A DNA stretch of 6,072 bases from an uncultured Clostridium sp. (GCA_947057875.1 CAMSEX010000075.1:1-6072), one strand, 5' to 3'. Positions 1 through 6,072 are shown, numbered from the stretch's first letter. Made by a program: numbers and translations. Notes: generated by a model not told the origin, from the letters alone.

Positions 1-45
1 ACACTATAACCTACACTCTTTCCCTACACGACGCTCTTCCGATCT
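1..45 (+). other. Illumina P5-side adapter contamination (left end)
   Basis: This is not biological sequence. Positions 13-45 match the 33-base Illumina TruSeq read-1/universal adapter, ending in GCTCTTCCGATCT. Positions 1-4 (ACAC) match the end of the P5 flow-cell arm, and positions 5-12 (TATAACCT) sit exactly where the 8-base i5 index belongs. Its perfect reverse complement lies at 6026-6070. Genomic sequence starts at about 46. Adapter identity is from established knowledge of the library design; the match was read by eye. Confidence 0.98.
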
Positions 46-46
46 A

Positions 47-151
47 AAAGAGAGGAATGTAACATCATTCCCTGTTTATCTGGATCCAGAAAATCCAAAA
101 AAATATTATTTATCAACAGAAGAAATTGATAAATATATTGGATTAAAATAG
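47..151 (+). CDS. C-terminal fragment of an unidentified protein (5' truncated)
   Basis: One frame stays open from the adapter junction to a TAG at 149-151 and gives 34 residues, starting KERNVTSFPVYLD and ending STEEIDKYIGLK. The segment is hydrophilic and rich in Lys, Glu and Tyr, with no motif I can name. The codon pattern resembles the downstream genes. Its stop codon sits inside the AGGAGG ribosome binding site of radA, as elsewhere in this cluster, which supports a real translationally linked upstream gene. The start and most of the protein are missing because the contig begins here. In many Firmicutes clpC precedes radA, but I do not recognise this tail as ClpC, so no function is proposed. 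Confidence 0.55.
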   Translation, partial: KERNVTSFPVYLDPENPKKYYLSTEEIDKYIGLK

Positions 152-155
152 GAGG
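150..155 (+). promoter_or_regulatory. Ribosome binding site of radA
   Basis: A perfect AGGAGG lies 4 nt before the ATG at 160 and overlaps the TAG stop of the upstream fragment, suggesting coupled translation. It fixes the radA start at 160. Confidence 0.85.
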
Positions 156-159
156 AAGT

Positions 160-549
160 ATGAACAAAAAAAGTGCAACTGTATTTTTCTGCAATGAATG
201 TGGATATGAGTCGTCAAAGTGGCTAGGAAAATGTCCAGCGTGTGGTAAGTGGAATACGTTTGTTGAAGAAAAAGTCGTAGGAAATAATCGTTCAAAAGAT
301 AAAAATAAACCAAGAAGCGAAATTGTGAAATTAAATGAAGTGGAAAAAAAAACAACTATTCGTATACAAACTGGTGTGCAAGAATTGGACCGTGTGTTAG
401 GTGGTGGCTTTGTGAAAGGTTCTCTGACGCTTTTAGGTGGCGAACCAGGAATTGGAAAATCGACTTTGATTTTACAAATTTGTGATCGTGTAAAAGTACG
501 GTGGCAAGATTTTGTATGTATCTGGCGAAGAATCTGCAGAGCAAATTAA
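160..549 (+). CDS. radA: RadA, N-terminal part (frameshifted)
   Basis: This is the N-terminal part of RadA (Sms), a RecA-like ATPase that drives branch migration during recombinational repair in the cytoplasm. Residues 11-28 form the C4 zinc finger, with Cys 11, 14, 25 and 28 (CNEC and CPAC). Residues 93-102 hold the Walker A motif GGEPGIGKST. The ATG at 160 follows a perfect AGGAGG. RadA homology stops at about residue 112: the remaining residues in this frame (RWQDFVCIWRR...) are not RadA-like and run to a TAA at 547-549. The continuation (LYVSGEES) is in the +1 frame from about 494 on. Dropping one base, for example from the A run at 492-495, joins the halves as DRVKYGGKILYVSGEES and gives a 453-residue protein, a normal RadA length. 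The cause may be sequence error or a true mutation. Confidence 0.9.
   Translation: MNKKSATVFFCNECGYESSKWLGKCPACGKWNTFVEEKVVGNNRSKDKNKPRSEIVKLNEVEKKTTIRIQTGVQELDRVLGGGFVKGSLTLLGGEPGIGKSTLILQICDRVKVRWQDFVCIWRRICRAN
490..511 (+). other. Apparent one-base frameshift inside radA
   Basis: The upstream frame is RadA-like to about 489-495. The downstream frame is RadA-like from about 497 and is closed by a TAA at 491-493, so the shift must lie in this short interval. The sequence has one base too many relative to a continuous gene. The four-A run at 492-495 is a plausible site, but any single base nearby would restore the frame. No stop-codon pause site or recognisable programmed +1 slippery motif is present. 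Confidence 0.85.
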
Positions 550-1522
550 ACTTCGTGCTGACCGTTTAAATATTCATAATGAGAATTTACTGTTTTTGTC
601 AGAGACAGATATCGATAATGTAGAAAATGCATTAGAGAAGGAAAATCCAGATTTTGTGATTATTGATTCTGTGCAAACCATGTATTCAGAAGAAATTACA
701 TCAGCACCAGGAAGTGTTAGCCAAGTCAGAGAAATTACAGCTCGTATTATGAAAATGTGCAAGCAAAAACAGATTACGACCATTATAATTGGACATGTTA
801 CAAAAGACGGAAATATAGCAGGACCCAGAGTGTTGGAACACATGGTGGATACGGTTTTATATTTGGAAGGAGAACGATATTTTTCGTATCGCATTTTGCG
901 AGGTGTGAAAAATCGTTTTGGTTCGACTAATGAAATTGGTATGTTTGAAATGCAAAATGAAGGTTTAGTGGAAATTGCAGATCCATCTTCTGTTTTGATT
1001 TCAGAACGTGAGGAAGGAACAACTGGTTCAGTAATTGTGGCAAGTTTGGAAGGTACCAGACCAATTCTGTTGGAGTTACAAGCATTAGCAACACCAACTG
1101 TTTTTGGTTTGCCAAGAAGAACAGCAGGCGGAATCGATTATAATCGTTTAGTTCTATTGATTGCTGTTTTGGAAAAAAGGGCTGGTTTGGCTCTTAGTTC
1201 GCAAGATGTTTATTTAAATCTTGTAGGTGGTATGCGAGTTAATGAGCCAGCTTTAGATTTAGGAATTATTTTAGCAGTTGCTTCGACTTATAAAAATAAG
1301 AGTATTCCAGAAACAATAGCAGTAATTGGCGAAGTGGGCTTAACAGGAGAGGTTCGTTCTGTTAATATGATTGAAAAAAGAATCAAAGAAGCTGAAAAAT
1401 TGGGTTACCAAAAGATACTAATTCCAGAAAGTAACAAAAAAAGCTTGAAAGATGTCTATAAATTGGATATAATAGGTGTGAAAAATGTTATAGATGCGTT
1501 ATGCTATTTAAATTTAAAATAA
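512..1522 (+). CDS. radA: RadA, main C-terminal part (frameshifted)
   Basis: This frame holds the rest of RadA. It opens with LYVSGEESAEQIKLRADRL, the conserved stretch after Walker A. In reconstructed numbering (add 117), Walker B is FVIIDS (165-170), GHVTKDG is at 211-217 and the RadA signature KNRFG is at 250-254. The C-terminus is the Lon-protease-like domain of the family, with LVGGMRVNEPALDLGI and VIGEVGLTGEVRSV; in RadA it is known as a DNA-binding and oligomerisation scaffold, not a protease. The TTG at 512 is an internal Leu codon, not a real start: no ribosome binding site precedes it and the protein would lack its zinc finger and Walker A. If the frameshift is real, neither half should be an active ATPase. 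The next gene follows after 16 nt. Confidence 0.92.
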   Translation: MYVSGEESAEQIKLRADRLNIHNENLLFLSETDIDNVENALEKENPDFVIIDSVQTMYSEEITSAPGSVSQVREITARIMKMCKQKQITTIIIGHVTKDGNIAGPRVLEHMVDTVLYLEGERYFSYRILRGVKNRFGSTNEIGMFEMQNEGLVEIADPSSVLISEREEGTTGSVIVASLEGTRPILLELQALATPTVFGLPRRTAGGIDYNRLVLLIAVLEKRAGLALSSQDVYLNLVGGMRVNEPALDLGIILAVASTYKNKSIPETIAVIGEVGLTGEVRSVNMIEKRIKEAEKLGYQKILIPESNKKSLKDVYKLDIIGVKNVIDALCYLNLK

Positions 1523-1538
1523 GGAAGGAAGTAGAAGA

Positions 1539-2351
1539 ATGAAAGAAAAATTAAAATTAATGATGGGAATATTAGTTGTGTTGTTATTACTTGGAGGAAT
1601 TGGTTTTGTTACTTATCAGGGAATTGCAAAAGAGACAGATAAACAACAAAATCCAGTGGTAACGTTTGAGTTGCAAGATCAAGGAACGATTAAAATGGAA
1701 TTATATCCAGAATATGCACCCAATACAGTGGCTAACTTTATTGCTTTAATTCAGGCTGGGTACTATCATAATAAAGTTTTATTTGGAAAAGATGACATTT
1801 GTTTATATATGGGAAGAAGTGCAGAAGGTGAAAACGATATGCCTAAAGTTAGTCAAATTGATAGCACAGTAGAAGCAGGTTCGGATGCTGATTATGAATA
1901 TGAAATCAATGGCGAATTTATTGTCAATGGTTTTGAGAAAAACACATTACGACATGAGAAAGGTGTGATTTCTTTAAATCGTTATGATTATTCTTCTTAT
2001 GGTTTGTCAGAAGAAAGTTATAATTCAGGAAGAGCACAATTTTCGATTATGATGGACAATGCTTCTACGCTAAATGGTGTATATTGTGCCTTTGGTAAGG
2101 TAATTGAAGGAATGGATGTATTAGAAAATATATATCAAACTGCGCAGATTGCTTCTAGTGAAGAAAAAGCAGAGGGAGAAAATGCTTCTGAAGAAGAGGA
2201 TAGTTCAATTAAAGAATTTGCTACGATGCCAGTGATCACAAATGCTACTGTTGAAACATATGGTGTGGATTATGGAAAACCAGAAGTTCACAAAGCATTT
2301 GATATACAAGCATATTTGACAGAATTATATAGCAGTTATTATGGAAATTAA
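1539..2351 (+). CDS. Membrane-anchored cyclophilin-type peptidyl-prolyl isomerase homologue
   Basis: The 270-residue protein begins with a short basic stretch and one hydrophobic segment (about 8-26), then a predicted extracytoplasmic domain. There is no Cys lipobox; GIA at 28-30 could be a signal-peptidase site, so it may be anchored or secreted. Residues 40-75 (VTFELQDQGTIKMELYPEYAPNTVANFIAL) and 164-198 (GRAQFSIMM, then FGKVIEGMDVLENI) match the cyclophilin fold. Cyclophilins isomerise X-Pro bonds and aid folding. The region equal to the usual FHRxIPxFxxQGG is LFGKDDICLYMG at 81-92, so the catalytic Arg is not conserved and activity is doubtful. An acidic insert (EEKAEGENASEEED, 208-221) follows the core. 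The ATG has an AGGAAGG site 10 nt upstream that overlaps the radA stop. Confidence 0.82.
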   Translation: MKEKLKLMMGILVVLLLLGGIGFVTYQGIAKETDKQQNPVVTFELQDQGTIKMELYPEYAPNTVANFIALIQAGYYHNKVLFGKDDICLYMGRSAEGENDMPKVSQIDSTVEAGSDADYEYEINGEFIVNGFEKNTLRHEKGVISLNRYDYSSYGLSEESYNSGRAQFSIMMDNASTLNGVYCAFGKVIEGMDVLENIYQTAQIASSEEKAEGENASEEEDSSIKEFATMPVITNATVETYGVDYGKPEVHKAFDIQAYLTELYSSYYGN

Positions 2352-2372
2352 TTCAGATAGTGGGAGGTACTT

Positions 2373-2882
2373 ATGAAAAATAAGAACGGTATCACAATAG
2401 TATCATTGGTAGTGACAATTACAATTTTGCTATTGCTTTCGACTGTAACAATCAATGTCACATTAGATACGTATCGTATGGCAAATGTGCAAAACTATAT
2501 TGCTAAAATGAAAGTCATTCAGGGAAAAGTGGATAATATTTCTGCTGAGACAAGTGATGTAAGTAGCTATGGTTTTCAAAAATTAAGTGACTTGCAAACA
2601 ACGAATCCGGAGACTTATCAAGAGTTTTTGGACAAAATTACAAATCCTGCTAAATATCACATAGATGTTAATTCTTCTTGGAACGCTAGTTTTGACACAG
2701 ACGTAAACAATTATTATTATTTTGATGAAAAAGACTTGGAAAAAATAGGGTTAAAAAATCAAGATCTTGTGGTAGTGATAAATTTTGCGACAAGAAATGT
2801 CATTTCAAAAAAAGGAGTAGAATACAAAGGAGATACTTATTATAGACAATATGATTTGCAAGGTGGCGATCAATTACATTAG
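2373..2882 (+). CDS. Prepilin-like protein with N-terminal type IV pilin-type helix
   Basis: The 169-residue protein starts MKNKNG followed by ITIVSLVVTITILLLLS, a short basic leader, a Gly and a long hydrophobic helix as in type IV pilins and type II secretion pseudopilins. Cleavage by a prepilin peptidase would fall between Gly6 and Ile7. Position 5 of the mature form is Ser11, not the Glu typical of assembled pilins. It resembles a clostridial group with GITLVALVVTII-type N-termini, often annotated only as prepilin-type cleavage/methylation domain proteins. The C-terminal part (VVVINFATRNVISKKGVEYKGDTYY, split here as 133-157) also recalls that group. No Cys is present. A GGGAGG site lies 5 nt before the ATG. 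No prepilin peptidase or pilus ATPase is in the window, so pilus assembly is unproven; it may simply be a membrane-tethered surface protein. Confidence 0.72.
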   Translation: MKNKNGITIVSLVVTITILLLLSTVTINVTLDTYRMANVQNYIAKMKVIQGKVDNISAETSDVSSYGFQKLSDLQTTNPETYQEFLDKITNPAKYHIDVNSSWNASFDTDVNNYYYFDEKDLEKIGLKNQDLVVVINFATRNVISKKGVEYKGDTYYRQYDLQGGDQLH

Positions 2883-2886
2883 GAGG
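2881..2886 (+). promoter_or_regulatory. Ribosome binding site deciding the deaminase start
   Basis: AGGAGG lies 8 nt before the ATG at 2895 and overlaps the TAG stop (2880-2882) of the pilin-like gene. An in-frame GTG at 2886 overlaps this site and so is unlikely to be the start; the ATG at 2895 is preferred. Confidence 0.85.
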
Positions 2887-2894
2887 TGGCGAAA

Positions 2895-3389
2895 ATGCAA
2901 GAGAGAATCGATAAAGAAAATTATTATTTAGATATTGCAGAAACAGTAGCAAGTAGAGGAACCTGTACGAGAAAAAAATATGGTAGTGTGATTGTCAATC
3001 ATGACCAAATTATTTCTACGGGATATGTGGGAGCTCCACGAGGTAGAATCAATTGTTGCGATTTGGGTTATTGTATGAAGAAAAAAATGTTTCCAGATAA
3101 GCGTCATAGTGGCTATGATGCTTGTCGTTCAGTACACAGTGAGCAAAATGCGATTATTAGTGCTTCGAGGCAAGATATGATGGGCAGTACGTTGTATTTG
3201 GTTGGTTATCGAACAGAAAATCATGATTATGAAGAAGGAGCGGCTCCTTGTTTGATGTGTCGCAAATTGATTATTAATGCAGGGATTAAGAGAGTGGTTG
3301 TAAGAAAATACAAAGAAGAATATGTAGTATATGATGTCCAAGACTGGATTGAAAATGACGAATATTTAGAAGGCAAATTATCTTATTAA
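2895..3389 (+). CDS. dCMP deaminase family protein (ComEB-like)
   Basis: The 164-residue protein belongs to the cytidine/deoxycytidylate deaminase superfamily. Such enzymes convert dCMP to dUMP, the precursor of dTMP. The zinc and catalytic signature is complete: HSEQNA (His81, catalytic Glu83) and PCLMC (Cys119, Cys122). Upstream stretches RGTCTRKKYGSVIV (21-34) and ISTGYVGAPRG (40-50) are characteristic of the dCMP deaminase / ComEB branch rather than tRNA or free cytidine deaminases. Extra Cys residues (54, 55, 60, 77) lie in the family's insert, which in some members holds a second metal. It is soluble and cytoplasmic, and of normal length. Substrate is inferred from family only; a related nucleotide deaminase is possible. 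The gene is coupled to its upstream neighbour by an overlapping ribosome binding site. Confidence 0.87.
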   Translation: MQERIDKENYYLDIAETVASRGTCTRKKYGSVIVNHDQIISTGYVGAPRGRINCCDLGYCMKKKMFPDKRHSGYDACRSVHSEQNAIISASRQDMMGSTLYLVGYRTENHDYEEGAAPCLMCRKLIINAGIKRVVVRKYKEEYVVYDVQDWIENDEYLEGKLSY

Positions 3390-3397
3390 AATAAAAA

Positions 3398-3402
3398 AGG
3401 AG
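3398..3402 (+). promoter_or_regulatory. Ribosome binding site supporting a TTG start
   Basis: AGGAG within an A-rich stretch lies 10 nt before the TTG at 3413. The next in-frame ATG (3479) falls inside the first membrane helix and has no such site, so the TTG is preferred. Confidence 0.65.
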
Positions 3403-3412
3403 AAAAACGATT

Positions 3413-5077
3413 TTGAAAAAGATACTACATAGACTAAAAGAAAATAGAGTTATTGTAGATATAGCAATTCTTTTTTTTATGGCATGTGTATTATCACTTC
3501 CTAATTTTCGCTCCAATACCGATATTTATTTTGATGATGGATGCCAACATTTGCTACGAGGTTATGGCGCTTACCAAGCCATTACCAACCATGAAAATAC
3601 AAAAGTTATTTCACATTTTGCGAATGGATTTGGCTATTCATGGGATTTATTTTATGGACCACTTTCAGAATATTGTTTGATAGTATTGGGAACAATTTTT
3701 CAGTCATTTAATGTAGGATTTAAAATACTGTTAGTTTTAATTTTGCTTTTAGCAGGGGCTTGCCTTTATAAATTAGTTTATTGTATGACAGATAATCGAA
3801 ATACAGCCGTATTAGCAGGAATAATCTACATAACATCACCATATTTTTTTACTGACATTTATGTAAGACATGCCCTTGGAGAATGTATGGCATTTGTATT
3901 TGTGCCAATGGTATTTTTGGGGTTATATCATTTGTTTAATACAGAAAAAAATCACTATTATTTGGTTTTGGGAGTGTCAGGCTTACTTTTAAGTCACAAT
4001 ATTGCAACAATATTAACTGCGATTTTTGCTTTGATTTATTGTGTGATTCATTATAAAAATGTTTCGCGTAGTCGTGTTCAAAAAGCTTTATTGTTAGATA
4101 TTTTATGGATTGTGCTGATGACGAGTTTTTATTGGGCTCCCTTTTTGCAAACTAAATTTTCAGCAGAATATCGAGTATTTGAAAAAGGTGCTATGGCAAC
4201 GCAAGAAAGTCTTTTAGGAAGCCTTCTTTCAGCAAAAGATTTATTTATTACGCAAAAGGATACATCCTATGTTTTTGAAATTGGCTTACCAGTGATTTTG
4301 ATGTTAGCATTTTCTTTTGTAACATTTCGTGTACTAAAAGAAAATCAAAAAGAATATTTATTTTTTTTGATTTCAGGAGTTGTTAGTATTTGGATGAGCA
4401 CAAAATATTTTCCATGGAAATGGCTACCAAGTCAGTGTTATATTGTGCAATTTTCATGGCGAATGTTGCTATTTTCCAGTTTTTTCTTTGCGATTGTTGC
4501 TAGTATTAATATGAGTACGCTCATAAAAAAGTTTAGTCGAAGAGATGTTTTTGTAATCGGTTTGATTGGCATGATGTATCTATTTTCAAGATATGAATGT
4601 ATTCCATATGCAGAATCAGTTCCAGAGGTAACAGAATATAAACTAACTGCTATTTCTGGGCAGGAAAATCAATGGATTCCAGGAATGGGAAGAATGGAAT
4701 ATTTGCCAAGCAAAGCATATAATAATTTGTTTTATGTGGCTACAAGACAATCAGGAATTAGTGTTTTAGAAGGTGAATGTAGTTTGCAAAACGAAACTAA
4801 AAAGGGAAGTAATATGTCAGTTCAAATAGCAACTTCTGATGAAAAAGTTGTTTTAGAGTTACCATATCTTTATTATCCAGGTTATACTGTCAAATTAGAT
4901 GGAGTACTATTGAATACTTTTGAGACGGAAAAAGGTTTTCTAGGAAGTAAGGTAGACGAAAATGAAGTAGGAACTTTGGAAGTAAAATACACAGGAACTA
5001 GAATGATGAATTTCACAAAAATAATATCGTTTGTTACTTTTATGGTATTTTTAGTGTATATTTATAAAAAGCATTAG
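3413..5077 (+). CDS. Multi-pass membrane protein, YfhO / PTPS-related (GT-C-like) family
   Basis: The 554-residue protein has about 12 hydrophobic helices (for example 13-29, 103-123, 131-147, 155-175, 181-213, 226-243, 289-306, 314-330, 350-366, 378-392, 534-551). After helix 1 comes a polar loop with DDGCQHLLRGYG (41-52) and ANGFGYSWDLFYGPLSEY (70-87). These, plus VRHALGECMAF (151-161), resemble the membrane proteins labelled 6-pyruvoyl-tetrahydropterin synthase-related, a misleading domain name that does not imply pterin chemistry. Residues 393-533 form an extracytoplasmic domain with LPYLYYPGYTVKLDG (483-497), as in YfhO-type proteins. The topology and acidic first loop suggest a GT-C fold, whose members move sugars from polyprenyl-phosphate carriers to envelope acceptors. 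Donor and acceptor are unknown. Translation starts with TTG. Family assignment is from recalled sequence style and is moderately sure; the enzymatic role is inference. Confidence 0.7.
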   Translation: MKKILHRLKENRVIVDIAILFFMACVLSLPNFRSNTDIYFDDGCQHLLRGYGAYQAITNHENTKVISHFANGFGYSWDLFYGPLSEYCLIVLGTIFQSFNVGFKILLVLILLLAGACLYKLVYCMTDNRNTAVLAGIIYITSPYFFTDIYVRHALGECMAFVFVPMVFLGLYHLFNTEKNHYYLVLGVSGLLLSHNIATILTAIFALIYCVIHYKNVSRSRVQKALLLDILWIVLMTSFYWAPFLQTKFSAEYRVFEKGAMATQESLLGSLLSAKDLFITQKDTSYVFEIGLPVILMLAFSFVTFRVLKENQKEYLFFLISGVVSIWMSTKYFPWKWLPSQCYIVQFSWRMLLFSSFFFAIVASINMSTLIKKFSRRDVFVIGLIGMMYLFSRYECIPYAESVPEVTEYKLTAISGQENQWIPGMGRMEYLPSKAYNNLFYVATRQSGISVLEGECSLQNETKKGSNMSVQIATSDEKVVLELPYLYYPGYTVKLDGVLLNTFETEKGFLGSKVDENEVGTLEVKYTGTRMMNFTKIISFVTFMVFLVYIYKKH

Positions 5078-5087
5078 CTTGAAAAAT

Positions 5088-5093
5088 AGGAGG
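5088..5093 (+). promoter_or_regulatory. Ribosome binding site deciding the der start
   Basis: AGGAGG lies 6 nt before the ATG at 5100. An in-frame TTG at 5079 would add MKNRRRK but lies upstream of the site and encodes it; the ATG gives MSKPIVAIIGRPNVGKS, the normal Der N-terminus. Confidence 0.9.
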
Positions 5094-5099
5094 AGAAAA

Positions 5100-6025
5100 A
5101 TGTCAAAACCAATTGTAGCAATTATTGGGCGACCAAATGTTGGAAAATCAAGTTTTTTTAATTATATTTTTTGTGAGAGAATTTCAATTGTGGAAGATAC
5201 ACCAGGTGTTACGCGTGACCGAATTTATGCAGATACGACTTGGCGAGATAGAAGTTTTACTTTGATTGATACAGGTGGAATTGAGCCAGAAAAGGATGAT
5301 ATTATTTTGTCACAAATGAGGGAGCAAGCGAATATGGCGATTGAAATTGCAGACGTGATTTTGTTTATGACTGACATGAGACAAGGCGTAACAGCAGATG
5401 ACAGAGAAATTGCGAATATGCTAAGACGTTCCAAAAAGCCAATTATTTTGGTGTGTAATAAAGCTGACCAATTTGGCGAGTTACCTCCTGAAATTTATGA
5501 ATTTTACAATTTAGGAATTGGCGAACCACACGCAATTTCAACAGCAAATGCGATACGAATTGGCGATTTGCTAGACGAGATTTATGCGCAATTGCCGCCT
5601 AAATCAGAAGACGAAGAAAATGATGATAAAATCAAAGTAGCGATTATCGGAAAGCCAAATGTTGGAAAATCGTCGCTTTTGAATCAGATTTTGGGCGAAG
5701 AACGCTCGATTGTGAGCAATATTGCAGGAACTACAAGGGATGCAATTGATTCAGAATTTGAAAATGATTTTGGTAAATATTTACTCATTGATACAGCGGG
5801 CATTCGCAAAAAAAGTAAAGTCAATGAGTCCATTGAAAAGTTTAGCATTATGCGAACCCTTTTGGCGATTGATAGAAGTGATGTTTGTTTGATGCTCATT
5901 GATGCGAAGGAAGGTGTAACTGACCAAGACGCGAAGATTTTGGGCGAGGCACATGAGCGTGGAAAAGGCATTATTATTGTGGTAAACAAATGGGATGAAA
6001 TTGAAAAAGATGATAAAACCATGAA
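5100..6025 (+). CDS. der: GTPase Der (EngA), 3' truncated by contig end
   Basis: Der is an essential GTPase with two tandem G domains that acts in maturation of the 50S ribosomal subunit. Domain 1 shows G1 GRPNVGKS (10-17), G2 in TPGVTRD (34-40), G3 DTGG (57-60), G4 NKAD (120-123) and a G5-like ISTANA (146-151). An acidic linker (KSEDEENDDK, 168-177) leads to domain 2 with G1 GKPNVGKS (184-191), GTTRD (210-214), DTAG (231-234) and NKWD (296-299). About 308-309 residues are genuine, whereas the family is usually near 440. The end of domain 2 and the whole C-terminal KH-like domain, which binds rRNA, are missing because adapter begins at 6026. The reading frame runs into adapter and picks up an artificial tail DRKSVV and a TAG at 6045-6047. 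The gene should be treated as partial, not as a pseudogene. Confidence 0.97.
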
Positions 6026-6072
6026 AGATCGGAAGAGCGTCGTGTAGGGAAAGAGTGTAGGTTATAGTGTAG
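6026..6072 (-). other. Illumina P5-side adapter contamination (right end)
   Basis: Positions 6026-6058 are the reverse complement of the TruSeq read-1 adapter (AGATCGGAAGAGCGTCGTGT...). Positions 6059-6066 (AGGTTATA) are the complement of the same 8-base index seen at 5-12, and GTGTAG (6067-6072) matches the start of the P5 arm. Positions 6026-6070 are a perfect inverted copy of 1-45. This order, read away from the insert, is what read-through of short library fragments produces. The base at 6026 may be genomic or the ligation A. Confidence 0.98.

Noticed and set aside
490..511. Programmed frameshift or phase-variable tract in radA
   Set aside because: The longest run is four A, there is no slippery codon followed by a nearby stop, and RadA is not known to use recoding.
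574..894. Minus-strand open frames inside radA, and similar ones within the deaminase, membrane protein and der
   Set aside because: They are antisense to clearly conserved genes, show no family motifs, and have no credible ribosome binding sites that I could see.
2886..2894. GTG start for the deaminase adding MAK
   Set aside because: The GTG overlaps the AGGAGG; the ATG at 2895 has proper spacing.
3413..5077. Pterin biosynthesis role for the membrane protein
   Set aside because: The family label mentions 6-pyruvoyl-tetrahydropterin synthase, but this is a multi-helix membrane protein with no visible PTPS catalytic motif.
5079..5099. Longer Der start at TTG with N-terminal MKNRRRK
   Set aside because: The extension encodes the ribosome binding site itself; the ATG at 5100 is correctly spaced and gives the family's normal N-terminus.
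46..6025. Internal promoters, terminators, riboswitches, RNA genes or CRISPR
   Set aside because: Gaps between genes are 8-23 nt and contain little beyond ribosome binding sites; no GC-rich hairpin with a T run, tRNA-like fold or spaced repeats was seen.
1..6072. Terminal inverted repeats suggesting an insertion sequence, transposon or linear plasmid
   Set aside because: The repeat is Illumina adapter plus index, and no transposase, integrase or replication gene lies between the copies.

Overview
This window is most likely a complete short-read assembly contig rather than a cut from a finished genome. Both ends carry untrimmed Illumina adapter (1-45 and 6026-6072), so the biological insert is about 46-6025. 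The DNA is AT-rich and every gene lies on the + strand. Intergenic gaps are only 8-23 nt, and strong AGGAGG-type ribosome binding sites often overlap the upstream stop codon. Together with the protein families this suggests a low-GC Gram-positive of the Clostridia/Firmicutes type, plausibly from a metagenome. Trp is encoded by TGG, no reading frame contains an internal TGA, and the six visible genuine stops are TAA or TAG, so the standard bacterial code fits.

Layout, left to right: (1) the last 34 codons of an unidentified gene; (2) radA, the DNA repair and recombination ATPase, split by a one-base frameshift near 490-511; (3) a membrane-anchored cyclophilin-type peptidyl-prolyl isomerase homologue with a degenerate active-site region; (4) a small protein with a prepilin-like N-terminus that lacks the usual Glu5; (5) a dCMP-deaminase-family protein with an intact zinc and catalytic signature; (6) a 554-residue multi-pass membrane protein resembling the YfhO / PTPS-related (GT-C-like) families; (7) der (engA), the double-GTPase ribosome assembly factor, cut off after its second NKxD motif where the adapter begins.

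The seven genes look like one transcription unit entering from the left. No promoter, operator, riboswitch, terminator, RNA gene, mobile element or CRISPR array was seen, and no stretch over 300 bases lacks a gene. The set is mainly housekeeping: DNA repair (RadA), nucleotide metabolism (dCMP deaminase), ribosome biogenesis (Der), plus three envelope-associated proteins. RadA, a pilin-like protein and a ComEB-like deaminase side by side loosely recall DNA-uptake genes, but this is only a weak inference. I found no convincing new biological system. The most important observations are technical: the adapter ends, the artificial Der C-terminus and the radA frameshift.
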